A DNA stretch of 64,000 nt from DATEDA01 sp963820965 (GTDB taxonomy: Bacteria; Pseudomonadota; Gammaproteobacteria; Burkholderiales; SG8-39). Numbering within the stretch: position 1 is the stretch's first letter; each line of letters starts with the position of its first letter. Positions 11,587 through 20,702 of this stretch are shown in pieces. Where the stretch lies: NCBI GenBank assembly GCA_963820965.1, contig CAWGCC010000031.1:62001-126000 (forward strand), in the 5' to 3' direction. Below the pieces are notes generated by a model. That model was not told the origin of the DNA and ran no database searches. It was given only the letters and a program-made list of their open reading frames with translations. Made by a program: the position numbers and the translations under genes.

Positions 11587-12024
11587 ATGGACATGGAGCA
11601 CGGAAAACTGGTCGCCGCCGTCACCGTCGTCGGGGAAGCGGATGCCCCAAAGTACGTACAGAAGATCCACGCCGGGAAACACGAGTTGCTGGCCGACGAG
11701 CATGCCGCGCTCGGCGGGGCGGACGCAGGGCCCGGTCCGTTCGCGTACGTCATCGCGGGGCTCGGCGCGTGCACGTCTATCACGCTCCGGATGTACGCCG
11801 AACGCAAGGGCTGGCAGGTCGGCACGGTGACGGTGCGGCTCCGGTTCCTGCGCGAGGATACCGGGATCCGGATCGAGCGTGACGTCGCGCTCGGCGGCGC
11901 ACTGAGCGACGATCAGCGCGCGCGGCTCGCCGACATCTGCGAGCGGACGCCGGTGACACTCGCGCTCAAGGGCGGGATCCCGATCAAGACCACGCTCACA
12001 TCGTCCCGATCTCCAGCGCCGTGA
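11587..12024 (+). CDS. OsmC/Ohr-family peroxiredoxin-like protein
   Basis: 145 residues. The two conserved cysteines of the family are present, in LGACTSITLRMYAERKGW and ICERTPVTLALKGG, together with the N-terminal PGPFAYVIAGLGAC block. OsmC/Ohr proteins reduce organic hydroperoxides using a Cys pair. The spacing and the MYAERKGW motif are those of the YhfA/OsmC-like group. The start is ATG at 11587; a second Met three codons in (11593) is possible. The stop overlaps the GTG start of the downstream efflux gene by 4 bp, so the two are likely a small stress-resistance operon. Confidence 0.9.
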   Translation: MDMEHGKLVAAVTVVGEADAPKYVQKIHAGKHELLADEHAALGGADAGPGPFAYVIAGLGACTSITLRMYAERKGWQVGTVTVRLRFLREDTGIRIERDVALGGALSDDQRARLADICERTPVTLALKGGIPIKTTLTSSRSPAP

Positions 12025-13568
12025 TCGGCGTTTCCCGGTGCCCGTGCGATCTTGGCGTCCTGCAGACGGCGCCCGCCGCGCCGGTCGCGGTCGGGCAGGC
12101 AGCCCGCACGCGTACGCTCGCCGCCACGGTGCTCGGCTCGAGCCTCGCGTTTATCGACGGCTCGGTCGTGAACGTAGCGCTGCCCGCGATCCAGCGGGAC
12201 CTAGCGGCAGGGGCCGTGGCGACGCAGTGGGTGATGAACGCCTACCTGCTCGTGCTCGGGGCGCTGGTGCTGATCGGCGGCGCGTGCGCGGACCGGTTCG
12301 GACGCCGCCGCGTCTTCGTCGCCGGCGTGGCCGCTTTCACTGCGGCGTCGGTGCTGTGCGGGCTCGCGACCGGAACGCCCACTCTCGTCGCCGCCCGTGC
12401 GCTTCAGGGCGTGGGCGCCGCCCTCCTCGTCCCCGCGAGCCTCGCGCTGCTCGGCGCCACCTACCCGGAGGGCGAGCGTGCGCGCGCGATCGGCGCCTGG
12501 GCGGGCTACGGCGCGCTCGCAATGGCGGCCGGTCCGATGCTCGGCGGCTACCTGACCGACCACGTGTCGTGGCGCGCGATCTTCTATCTCAACGTACCGC
12601 TCGCCGTGGCCGCGGTCTTGCTCGCGCTTCACGGCGCGCCCGACAGCAAGAGCGCCCACTCGCCCGGGCTCGATTGGCTGGGAGCGATCCTCGCCATCGC
12701 GGGCCTCGGCGGCGTGACCGGGGGCCTCACGGCCGCCGCCGAGCTCGGGTTCCGCTCTACGCCCGTCATGGCATCGCTGTTTTGCGGAGTCGTTGCGATG
12801 GCGACGTTCGTCGTCGCCGAGACGTGCGTCCGATCGCCGATGCTGCCGCTGGCGCTGTTCCGGTCGCGGAAGTTCACCGGGGCCAACCTCGTGACCCTGT
12901 TCCTCTATTTCGCGCTGTCCGGGGTCCTCTTCTTCCTGCCCTTCGAGCTCATCCGTGGCCGCGACTACTCGGCGGCCGCCGCCGGCGCGGCGCTGCTCCC
13001 GTTCCCGGTCGTGATGGGTCTCCTTTCGGGGCGCGCCGGCGCGCTGGCGGACCGGTTCGGAACGAGGCTGCCGCTCACCGTCGGCCCGCTCGTCGCCGCG
13101 CTCGGGTTCCTGCTGCTCGCTGCGCCGCTGCCGGGCGCGAGCTACTGGATGACGCTGCTGCCGCCGCTCCTTGTCCTCGCCGCCGGCATGACGATCACCG
13201 TAGCGCCGCTCACGACGGCGGTGATGAGCGCGGTCGGCAGCGACTACGCCGGTACCGCGTCGGGCGTCAACAACGCCGTCGCGCGGGTGGCGAGCGTGCT
13301 CGCGATCGCGGTGCTCAGCCTGCTCTTCATCAGCGTGTACGCGGAGGCACTCCGCGAAGCGGTGAGCAGCTCCGGTGTGTCGGGAGCGCTGCCCGCGGAG
13401 GTGCTCGAACCGCTGTCCGGCGCGCCATTGCCCACCGGGACGCTCGGCGAGGCGGTGCGCGCGGCGCTCTCTGCCGGCTTTCAGGCGGTTGCGCTGGTGG
13501 GCGCGGGGTGTGCGGCGGCGAGCGCGCTCATCGCGTTGCGGATGATGGGACCGGGCGAGAGCGGCTGA
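12021..13568 (+). CDS. DHA2-type MFS efflux transporter (EmrB/QacA family)
   Basis: 515 residues with about 14 hydrophobic segments. Helix 1 carries the DHA2 motif FIDGSVVNVALPAIQRDL, the loop after helix 2 reads ADRFGRRRVF, and helix 5 has GPMLGGYLTDHVSWRAIF, all hallmarks of 14-helix drug/H+ antiporters. It starts at a GTG overlapping the osmC stop by 4 bp. Substrates of this family are hydrophobic drugs and dyes; no membrane-fusion partner gene is nearby, so it probably works as a single component. Codon use and GC match the neighbourhood. Confidence 0.92.
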   Translation: MIGVSRCPCDLGVLQTAPAAPVAVGQAARTRTLAATVLGSSLAFIDGSVVNVALPAIQRDLAAGAVATQWVMNAYLLVLGALVLIGGACADRFGRRRVFVAGVAAFTAASVLCGLATGTPTLVAARALQGVGAALLVPASLALLGATYPEGERARAIGAWAGYGALAMAAGPMLGGYLTDHVSWRAIFYLNVPLAVAAVLLALHGAPDSKSAHSPGLDWLGAILAIAGLGGVTGGLTAAAELGFRSTPVMASLFCGVVAMATFVVAETCVRSPMLPLALFRSRKFTGANLVTLFLYFALSGVLFFLPFELIRGRDYSAAAAGAALLPFPVVMGLLSGRAGALADRFGTRLPLTVGPLVAALGFLLLAAPLPGASYWMTLLPPLLVLAAGMTITVAPLTTAVMSAVGSDYAGTASGVNNAVARVASVLAIAVLSLLFISVYAEALREAVSSSGVSGALPAEVLEPLSGAPLPTGTLGEAVRAALSAGFQAVALVGAGCAAASALIALRMMGPGESG

Positions 13569-14071
13569 CCAAGAGAACTCGTCGCTCGGTTCTGAAGGGG
13601 GACCATGCGCGGCGAGTCGCCCTTGCGCGGCGCCTTCGATACTCACTGCGCCGGCGCAGATCCGGCGCGGAAACCTGTCGGATGAGGTTCCCGGAGTGCT
13701 GCATCGGATCGGGGAACGAAGACAATCGCTTCCTCGCCTTGACATTACTGCCACTCAAGCATGCCGAACCTGACCCGCGCGTCCCCTGCACGCGCCTTCT
13801 AACCCAGTTACGCCTTCAAAAAACCGCCGGTCGGGCGCTTGTGCATGCAATGAGCTTGTTGGGATCTCAGGTTTCCAGCCTGCGGGAAGAGCGCCCTCGG
13901 CGATACGCCCAATGACATACGCACTTTGGCGTATTGGCAGCGGATCGCCACAACTCAATACTGCGGCCCGACCCGCGAAATCCTGACGGCCAGGTCCTCG
14001 CCGAGTTCTTGCTTCATGCGATGAAGGCCGACGCGGCTCTTTGCTTGGCGATATACCAACCCTGGGCTCCT
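13569..14071 (+). other. 503-bp intergenic region with an imperfect inverted repeat
   Basis: No convincing coding sequence is seen between the MFS gene and hypX. The composition falls from the high GC of the efflux gene to that of hypX. An imperfect inverted repeat pairs ATACGCC (13904-13910) with GGCGTAT (13928-13934), 17 bases apart, about 140 bp before hypX. It could be an operator or a weak hairpin. No transposase, tRNA or long direct repeat was recognised. Confidence 0.4.
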
Positions 14072-15799
14072 ATGCGCATCCTGTTCATCACCACTGCACA
14101 TAACAGTCTTAGTCAGCGCTTGTACATCGAGCTCACCGAACTCGGACACGCGGTTGCCGTTGCTCTTGCCACCAGCGAGCAAGCCATGCTGGACGCCGTC
14201 GAAACAACGCGTCCCGATTTCATCATCGCTCCGATGCTGAAAAAGCCCATTCCAGAGGCGATTTGGCGCCGTCACACCTGCATCATCGTTCATCCCGGTA
14301 TCAAAGGCGATCGCGGGCCGTCCTCGCTCGACTGGGCCATTACTTTGGGCGAAAAGACCTGGGGTGTCACCAACTTGCAGGCGGAAGCCGAGATCGATGC
14401 GGGCGCGATCTGGGCGTCGCGCAACTTCCGCATGCAGGAACGTCCCTATGCGAAAAGCAGTGTCTATCGCCACGAAGTGACTGAGGCCGCGGTGCGCGGC
14501 GCGCTCGATGCGTTGAAGCATTTCGAGTCCGGAGATTTCACGCCAGAAGCGCTCGACTACGGCAAACCGGACGTGCGCGGCGAGCTGCGCCCAACGATGA
14601 AACAGCAACGGCGGGCGATCGATTGGAGCAAGGATACGACCGCAGAAATCGCGCGCACAATCCGCGCCGCCGACTCCAGTCCCGGCGTGTTGGACTCGCT
14701 TTTTGGGGAGCCGCATTATCTATTCGGCGCGCACGAGGAAGATCGCTTGAAAGGCGCTCCCGGCGAAATCCTGGCGACGCGCTGCGGTGCGGTTTGTGCG
14801 GGTACGGTAGACGGCGCGATCTGGATTACGCATCTTAAAGCCAAGAAAGACGGCGCAATCAAGTTGCCGGCCACGCAAATGCTTGGAGCGCGCCTAGAAG
14901 ACGTTCCCGAATCACCAATGGCGTTCGACGCGGTGGCCGACTATCGGTCATTCCGTGAAATCCGCTATGTCCAGCGCAACGAAGTCGGCTACCTCTACTT
15001 CGACTTCTACAACGGCGCCATGGACACGAACCAGTGCCGGCGGCTACGCGAGGCGTATCGGGCGGCGCGGGCGCACACCCCGCGAGTCCTCGTGCTGATG
15101 GGTGGACGCGATTTCTTTTCCAACGGCATCAACCTGAACACCATCGAAGCCGCGGACAACCCGGCCGACGAGTCCTGGCGCAACATCGTTGCCATGGACG
15201 ACTTCGTGCTGGAAATTCTCAACACGATGTCACACCTGACAATTGCTGCGTTGCGCGGCAATGCCGGCGCGGGTGGCGCGCTCATGGCGCTTGCGACGGA
15301 CACCGTCTACGCGCGCAGCGGCGTCGTTCTGAATCCGCACTACAAAGGCATGGGCGGACTGTACGGCTCGGAATACTGGACCTACACGCTGCCGCGCCGA
15401 GTGGGGCAAGACATGGCCTTGCAACTCACGCAAAGTTGCGCGCCGCTTGGCACACGCGAGGCGAAAGCGATCGGTGTCATCGACGACGCCTTCGGCGCGG
15501 ATGTCGCCGACTTCGAGGCGCAAATCCGGGCGCGCGCCGAGGCTTTGGCGCAGCATCAGGACTGCTGGAACATGCTTCAGCAGAAACGTGAACGACGTCT
15601 GGCCGATGAGCGTAAGAAGCCACTCGCCATTTATCGGCAGGAAGAGCTCGCGCAAATGCGGCTCAATTTCTACGGCTCGGACCCGAGCTATCACGAAGCG
15701 CGCCGCCGCTTCGTCTATAAAGGCCCGCCGCCCGTGAGGCGCACCCATCTCAGGGACGTGGTGTTCAGGAAGGCCATGGCAGACTCGATGTGCCCCTGA
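14072..15799 (+). CDS. hypX: HypX/HoxX: formyltransferase-enoyl-CoA hydratase fusion
   Basis: 575 residues from the ATG at 14072, the usual length of HypX. The N-terminal half is a formyl-THF transferase domain with the catalytic-region motif IIVHPGIKGDRGPSSLDW (His 74). The C-terminal half is a crotonase domain with MGGRDFFSNGINLN and LRGNAGAGGALMALATD oxyanion-hole segments. HypX makes the CO ligand of [NiFe]-hydrogenases from formyl-THF through formyl-CoA in aerobic bacteria. No hydrogenase structural or hyp gene lies in the window. GC is visibly lower (about 57-60%) than in neighbours, suggesting transfer. The upstream in-frame extension to 13934 lacks homology and was not used. Confidence 0.93.
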   Translation: MRILFITTAHNSLSQRLYIELTELGHAVAVALATSEQAMLDAVETTRPDFIIAPMLKKPIPEAIWRRHTCIIVHPGIKGDRGPSSLDWAITLGEKTWGVTNLQAEAEIDAGAIWASRNFRMQERPYAKSSVYRHEVTEAAVRGALDALKHFESGDFTPEALDYGKPDVRGELRPTMKQQRRAIDWSKDTTAEIARTIRAADSSPGVLDSLFGEPHYLFGAHEEDRLKGAPGEILATRCGAVCAGTVDGAIWITHLKAKKDGAIKLPATQMLGARLEDVPESPMAFDAVADYRSFREIRYVQRNEVGYLYFDFYNGAMDTNQCRRLREAYRAARAHTPRVLVLMGGRDFFSNGINLNTIEAADNPADESWRNIVAMDDFVLEILNTMSHLTIAALRGNAGAGGALMALATDTVYARSGVVLNPHYKGMGGLYGSEYWTYTLPRRVGQDMALQLTQSCAPLGTREAKAIGVIDDAFGADVADFEAQIRARAEALAQHQDCWNMLQQKRERRLADERKKPLAIYRQEELAQMRLNFYGSDPSYHEARRRFVYKGPPPVRRTHLRDVVFRKAMADSMCP

Positions 15800-15888
15800 T
15801 CGGAGAAGGCGCACAACCCACTCTGCCGGTACAACGAGCGACCAGCGTGTCGCTACCACCCCGCCCGCGTCCGAGCAGCGGGCAATGA

Positions 15889-16770
15889 TCAGTGCGAGTA
15901 CCGCAGGCGCGTCCCGGCAAAGAACTCCTCGATCAGGAAATCCTCCAGCCCGGCGCTGTCGCCCGGGCGAGCGGACAGCGTGACGTTGCGCCCCAGCCGG
16001 CGCGACACCCAGACGAAGTCCCCGGGCTCGTTGTCGCGGATGATGGCGATCATCCTGCGGACGATCGCGATGCGGATGTCGCTCGCGTCGCCCTTGCGGA
16101 CCTCGATCAGCTGCTTCGAGTTCCGGCGGATGTCCTTGTTCCAGCCGAAGAACACGAACTCCGCGGCGTCGTAGGTCATGCGCTGGATCTGGAAGACGCC
16201 GCCGCCCGTGGGATCGGGACCGAACGTGGGCGTGCGCGAGAGGCCGAGGTTGGCCGCGACGATGCGGTTGTGGCGCTCACGGTCGTCTTCGACCGGCGCG
16301 AGTGTGCTGTCCGGCGGCGAGGCACCGCGGGCGCGGCGCCGCGCCTCGAGGTGCGACGAAAAATCGCCTTCGACCGGCGTCAGCGCCGGCGCCGCGGCCG
16401 ACGGCGGCTCCGGCGGCGGTGCGACGACGGGTGCCGGCCGCTCCGCGGCGATGACCGGCGGCGTGGACGGCGGGCGCGATGCCGACTTCGGCGGCGATGC
16501 CCGCTTCGTCGCTGGTGCCCGGCGCAACGGCGGCGCCTCAAGTGGACGCGGAGGGCTCGTCTCCAGACTCGGCTCCGGAGCGAGTTGCACCATCAGCGGG
16601 CCGCTCGCCTTGCCGCGCTCGGAACTCTCGAGCGACCGGTCGCGCTCGCGCGGGATCCAGCCCCACAGCGCTGCGGCGTGGAGCACAAGCGACAGCGCGA
16701 ACGCCGCCCAGATGACGGGAACCGTCCTGCGACCGCGGTCGCTGCGAGGTTGTTTGAGCCAGTCGCTCAT
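15889..16770 (-). CDS. membrane-anchored proline-rich protein of unknown function
   Basis: 293 residues from the ATG at 16770. Residues about 17-38 (VPVIWAAFALSLVLHAAALWGW) form one membrane anchor with a short basic cytoplasmic N-terminus. Then comes a long Pro/Ala-rich linker (about 60-150) and a conserved-looking globular C-terminus containing RMTYDAAEFVFFGWNKD and IRDNEPGDFVWVSRR. This shape, an anchor plus periplasm-spanning proline linker plus small domain, recalls TonB-like proteins. The C-terminus shows no TonB motif that I can recognise. It lies between convergent hypX and divergent chrB, alone on its strand. Confidence 0.7.
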   Translation of the reverse strand: MSDWLKQPRSDRGRRTVPVIWAAFALSLVLHAAALWGWIPRERDRSLESSERGKASGPLMVQLAPEPSLETSPPRPLEAPPLRRAPATKRASPPKSASRPPSTPPVIAAERPAPVVAPPPEPPSAAAPALTPVEGDFSSHLEARRRARGASPPDSTLAPVEDDRERHNRIVAANLGLSRTPTFGPDPTGGGVFQIQRMTYDAAEFVFFGWNKDIRRNSKQLIEVRKGDASDIRIAIVRRMIAIIRDNEPGDFVWVSRRLGRNVTLSARPGDSAGLEDFLIEEFFAGTRLRYSH

Positions 16771-17015
16771 CGGTGACGGAGAGCGGGCGGTTCGGAACCC
16801 GGACGGATGGGGATCCAGGGCGTTGACGCCGGTCCGGGATATGCGAGTGAGCTCGGCTTCCCGCGAAGAATATACACGCGCGGTCGCTGCTCGGCAGGGC
16901 AGCATGCTGCAGCATCGCCTCGGCATCGCCTGATAGACTCCGGTGAAGCCGCATGGATGCCGCCAGCATGAACCGCGAATCGCGCGACCGCGCCCGCCGG
17001 GGCAGCGCCTGACCC

Positions 17016-18011
17016 ATGGCGCGACCGACCACCCCGCCCGCCGAAGCACCCCCAACGACCGCGCGCTGGCTCGCGTTCGTCACCCAGCTTCCCACCGACG
17101 ACCCGGGCGGCCGGATGAAGGTGCTCCGCACGCTCGAGACGCTCGGCTGTGCGCCGCTCCGCGACGGCGTGTACCTCCTGCCGGACTCGAGCGAGAATCG
17201 CCGCGGACTCGGGAAGCTCGCCGGCTTCGTGTCGAGCATCAACGGCAGCGTCCACGTGCTCATGGTGAAGAGCGCAGACGAGCCGCAGACGAAGCAGTTT
17301 CGCGGGCTCTTCGACCGTTCCGGGCAGTACCGCGAGCTCGTCAAGACCGTGGAATCGCTCAAGGCCGGCTTCGGCATTTCCGACCCGGTCGCGATCAACC
17401 GCGTGCTCGGCAAGCAGCGCCGCGACCTGGAGGCGATCGCCGCGCTCGACTTCTTCGGCTCGCCGCTCCGCGACCAGGCGGAGCGAGTGCTCGCCGAGAT
17501 GGAAACGCGCGTGCGCGAGCTGATGTTCCCCGAGGACGCACCCTCTTCGCCCTCGGCCGGCGTCGCCCGCGCGAACCGCAACTACTTCCGCCGCGGCTGG
17601 GCGACGCGGAAGCCGCTCTTCACCGACCGGCTCGCCTCCGCCTGGCTCATTCGCCGCTTCATCGACCCCGAGGCGGTTCTCGTCTGGCTCGACAAGGGCC
17701 GCGAGGCCCCCGTGACCGCGGTCACCTTCGGTTACGACGGCGCGACCTTCCGCAACAGCCGGAACCGGGTCACGTACGAAGAGCTGCTCGCGAGCTTCAA
17801 GCTCGAAAAGGACGCCGCCCTGGTCAAGATCGGACGGCTCGTTCACGCGCTCGAGGCCGGCGGAGGCCGGCTCGCCGAGGCTGCGGGCGTCGAGACCCTG
17901 CTCGCCGGCGCGCGGCGGCGCTCCACGACCGACGACGAGCTGCTCGCCGAAAGCGAGAAGACGTTCGATCTCCTCTACGAAGCGTACTTCGAGCTGCCGG
18001 CCAAGGCGTAG
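17016..18011 (+). CDS. chrB: ChrB-type chromate resistance regulator/protein
   Basis: 331 residues. The N-terminal ChrB domain (WLAFVTQLPTDDPGGRMKVLRTLETLGCAPLRDGVYLLP) resembles PaaX/ChrB small regulators. The C-terminal ChrB domain contains RGWATRKPLFTDRLASAWLIRRFIDPEA and VTAVTFGYDGATFRNSRN. In characterised loci ChrB senses chromate and controls the chrA efflux gene. No chrA or superoxide dismutase gene lies next to it; downstream the bepA-like gene runs convergently. It may regulate a distant chrA or have another role. The start at 17016 (ATG) fits the domain boundary. Confidence 0.87.
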   Translation: MARPTTPPAEAPPTTARWLAFVTQLPTDDPGGRMKVLRTLETLGCAPLRDGVYLLPDSSENRRGLGKLAGFVSSINGSVHVLMVKSADEPQTKQFRGLFDRSGQYRELVKTVESLKAGFGISDPVAINRVLGKQRRDLEAIAALDFFGSPLRDQAERVLAEMETRVRELMFPEDAPSSPSAGVARANRNYFRRGWATRKPLFTDRLASAWLIRRFIDPEAVLVWLDKGREAPVTAVTFGYDGATFRNSRNRVTYEELLASFKLEKDAALVKIGRLVHALEAGGGRLAEAAGVETLLAGARRRSTTDDELLAESEKTFDLLYEAYFELPAKA

Positions 18012-18033
18012 CGCCGGGCCGGAATCCCGCGAG

Positions 18034-19473
18034 CTACTGGCGGCGGTCCTTGAGCACCTGCGCCTGCTGCGCCTTCAGCTCGCGCAGCCGCGCGTCGATC
18101 GCCGACAGGGTGTAGAAGTCGGTATCGGCGGCGGCCTGGGCGAACTGCAACTGCTCGATCGCCGCGGGCAGGCTGCCCTGGAGGAGGTAACCCTCGGCGA
18201 GGGCACGGTGCTGCTGCGTGCGCTGCCCGAGGGCGGCGTACGATTGCGCGATCAGCTGGTAGATGCGCGGCTCGCGCATGCGGCTCTTCGCCAGCTCGTC
18301 GAGCACGGCGACTGCCTCCTTGTTCCGGCCGAGCCGCTGCAGGATCTCCGCGTGCGCGAGCTTGACCGACACGGTGTCGGGGAACGCGGCGCGCGCCGCG
18401 GCGAGAATCCTCTCGGCGCCGTCGACGTCGCCGGCGCCGGCCTTGATTCGGGCGGCGAGCGTTTCGAACATCGGCTGCGGTGGCGCGAGCTTGCGCGCGG
18501 CGGCGATCTCGGCCTCGGCGGTCTTCCAGTCCTTCGCGCGCGCCGCGGCGACCGCATAGCCATAGTGCACGGCCGCCTCGCTCGCGAACCGCCTCTCGGC
18601 GAGCGAGCGGCGGAAGAATGACACGGCCTCCTGCGGCGTCCCGTCCTCCGCGCGCACCTTTGAACGCACGAGCTGGAATTCCACGCTGTCGGGACGCTGC
18701 CGGTAGGGCGCGGTCGCCTGCCGGTTCTGCATGTCGGCGATGCGCTCGGTGGTGAGCGGATGCGTGCGGAGATACGTCGGCGCGTTGTTCTCGTAGAGGC
18801 GGGTCGCCTTCTGCAGGCGCTCGAAGAAGCCCGGCATCCCCGCGGTGTCGAAGCCGGCCCCCTCGAGCAGCTGGTAGCCGACGCGGTCGGCTTCGCGCTC
18901 GAAGTCGCGGCTGTGGTTGAGGTACACGGCCGCCGGCGCCGCCTGACCCGCGACGATCGCGGCCTGCGCGACCTGCGGATTGGAGCGCGCCGCGAGCAGC
19001 GCGAGCGCCATGGCAAGCAGCGACATCTTCGAGACCTTGCTCTGCGCGTCGTACTGCCGCGCCATGTGCCGCTGCAGCACGTGCGCGATCTCGTGGCCGA
19101 TCACCGAGGCAAACTCGGACTCCGTCTGCGCGGCGAGCAGTAGTCCGGTGTGGACGCCGATGAAGCCGCCCGGCATCGCGAACGCGTTCACCGTCTTGTC
19201 CCGCACCACGAAGAAGTCGAACTCCTGGCGCGTCTCGCCGCTTGCCGCGACCAGGCGGTAACCCATCGATTCGACGTAGTCCTTGATCTCGGGGTCGTCG
19301 ACGTACGCCGGGTCGCGCCGGATCTCGCGCATGATCGATTCGCCGATGCGGCGCTCGATCTGCGGGGTGATCTCCGACTGCGAGCTGTCCCCGAGATCGG
19401 GCAGGTTCTGCGTCCGGGCGGAAAAGCTCGGCGCAAGCAGGAGGAGGAGCAGGAACCAGCGGACGCGGTGCAC
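18034..19473 (-). CDS. BepA-like periplasmic M48 metalloprotease with TPR domain
   Basis: 479 residues from the GTG at 19473, which gives a typical signal peptide (HRVRWFLLLLLLAPSFSA, cleavage near residue 19). The M48 active site HEIAH is at 127-131, with the third zinc ligand in the FEREADRVG segment, and a C-terminal TPR array from about residue 250. BepA/YfgC proteins act in the periplasm as chaperone-proteases for outer-membrane proteins such as LptD. Upstream in-frame sequence reaching 19863 has no homology and lacks a signal peptide, so it was excluded. It is divergently arranged with moaC. Confidence 0.92.
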   Translation of the reverse strand: MHRVRWFLLLLLLAPSFSARTQNLPDLGDSSQSEITPQIERRIGESIMREIRRDPAYVDDPEIKDYVESMGYRLVAASGETRQEFDFFVVRDKTVNAFAMPGGFIGVHTGLLLAAQTESEFASVIGHEIAHVLQRHMARQYDAQSKVSKMSLLAMALALLAARSNPQVAQAAIVAGQAAPAAVYLNHSRDFEREADRVGYQLLEGAGFDTAGMPGFFERLQKATRLYENNAPTYLRTHPLTTERIADMQNRQATAPYRQRPDSVEFQLVRSKVRAEDGTPQEAVSFFRRSLAERRFASEAAVHYGYAVAAARAKDWKTAEAEIAAARKLAPPQPMFETLAARIKAGAGDVDGAERILAAARAAFPDTVSVKLAHAEILQRLGRNKEAVAVLDELAKSRMREPRIYQLIAQSYAALGQRTQQHRALAEGYLLQGSLPAAIEQLQFAQAAADTDFYTLSAIDARLRELKAQQAQVLKDRRQ

Positions 19474-19584
19474 AGCGTTATGATACCCGGAGGGCGGGGG
19501 TGGTTCCCTCAATCCCCCAATGGACGAGGGGGCAAAGTCCGCTTGTCGGTAAGCCTCAGGAGATGATCTGGGCGGGGTTTCAGG

Positions 19585-20067
19585 ATGGTTTTGAGTCATT
19601 TTGACGCACAGGGCACCGCCCATATGGTTGACGTCGGCGAGAAGGCCGAGACGCGCCGCGTCGCGCGCGCGGCGGGCAGAATCGTGATGAAGCCCCAGAC
19701 GCTCGCGCTCATCCGGGCGGGCAGCGCCGAGAAGGGCGACGTGCTCGGGATCGCGCGCATCGCCGCCATCCAGGCCGCGAAGCGCACGGCGGAGCTGATC
19801 CCGCTCGCGCACCCGATTGCGCTCACGCGCGTCGCCGCCGAGTTCGCCGACGACGACCAGCACGACGCAGCGGTCTCGCTCACGGTGACGGTCGAGACCG
19901 TCGGCCGGACCGGCGTCGAGATGGAAGCGCTCACGGCGGTCAGCGTGGGACTGCTCACCGTTTACGACATGTGCAAGGCGGTGGACCGCGCCATGCGGAT
20001 CGAGTCCGTCCGCCTGCTCGAGAAGACCGGCGGGAAGTCGGGGGCCTTCGTCAACCCGGCGGGCTGA
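19585..20067 (+). CDS. moaC: cyclic pyranopterin monophosphate synthase MoaC
   Basis: 160 residues, full length for MoaC. Conserved segments are MVDVGEKAETRRVARAAGRI near the N-terminus, KRTAELIPLAHPI (active-site His) and TGVEMEALTAVSVGLLTVYDMCKA (catalytic Lys and Asp region). MoaC converts 3',8-cyclo-7,8-dihydro-GTP to cyclic pyranopterin monophosphate in molybdopterin synthesis. The cofactor would serve the formate dehydrogenase encoded in this window. No other moa genes are adjacent. It lies about 150 bp before soxY on the same strand, which may be coincidental. Confidence 0.95.
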   Translation: MVLSHFDAQGTAHMVDVGEKAETRRVARAAGRIVMKPQTLALIRAGSAEKGDVLGIARIAAIQAAKRTAELIPLAHPIALTRVAAEFADDDQHDAAVSLTVTVETVGRTGVEMEALTAVSVGLLTVYDMCKAVDRAMRIESVRLLEKTGGKSGAFVNPAG

Positions 20068-20220
20068 CCGGACGCGCTCGTCGACCTGTCAGTTGATCGC
20101 CGGGCGCGAGGTCTTGCTGCTCGCCGGGCCTTTTCGGTAGGCTACGGGCCCAACGTGTATATCGTATGCAAGCTGGTCGGGTCGCCGGCTGCAGCCGGCC
20201 CCGCAGCGATAGGAGCCAAG

Positions 20221-20691
20221 ATGACCGAACCTTCCCGCAGGACCGCGCTCAAACGCACCGGCGCCCTCGCGGCGACCGCGCTGGCCGCGGGACTGCTGCG
20301 CCCGGCCGACGCGCTCGCCGACTGGAACAAGGGCGCGTTCGAGTCGAAGACCGTCGCCGATGCGCTGCGCAATCTCAAGGTCGGAGCGCCCGCCGACAGC
20401 AAGGACATTGCGATCCGGGCGCCGGACATCGCCGAGAACGGCGCGGTGGTGCCGATCGAGATCCAGAGCAGCATACCCGGCACGAAGTCGATGGCCGTGC
20501 TGATCGAGAAGAATCCGTTCCCCTATGCGGCGAGCTTCGACTTCGCGCAGGGCGCGGCGCTGCCGTTCGTCGCGCTGCGGGTGAAGATGGGCGAGACGTC
20601 GAACATCCGGGTCGTGGTGGCCACCACCGACGGCAAGTTCCACTCCGCCGTCAAGGAGGTGAAGGTCACCATCGGCGGATGCGGCGGGTAG
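20221..20691 (+). CDS. soxY: SoxY, thiosulfate-oxidation carrier subunit
   Basis: 156 residues from the ATG at 20221, preceded by GGAG. The N-terminus is a twin-arginine signal (SRRTALKRTGALAATALAAG). The protein ends in GGCGG, the invariant carrier motif whose cysteine binds the sulfur intermediate during thiosulfate oxidation. SoxY works as a heterodimer with SoxZ, encoded 11 bp downstream, in the periplasm; the export of SoxYZ as a complex is known for the family. First gene of soxYZAXB. Confidence 0.96.
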   Translation: MTEPSRRTALKRTGALAATALAAGLLRPADALADWNKGAFESKTVADALRNLKVGAPADSKDIAIRAPDIAENGAVVPIEIQSSIPGTKSMAVLIEKNPFPYAASFDFAQGAALPFVALRVKMGETSNIRVVVATTDGKFHSAVKEVKVTIGGCGG

Positions 20692-20702
20692 AGGAGGACG
20701 CG

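Noticed and set aside
13934..14071. 46-residue N-terminal extension of HypX
   Set aside because: It has no similarity to HypX and the ATG at 14072 gives the standard start MRILFITTAHN.
19474..19863. N-terminal extension of the BepA-like protease
   Set aside because: It would bury the signal peptide and overlaps the divergent moaC gene; the GTG at 19473 is preferred.
20098..20140. Possible terminator after moaC (GCGAG...CTCGC then TTTT)
   Set aside because: Only a 5-bp continuous stem with mismatched flanks; not convincing.
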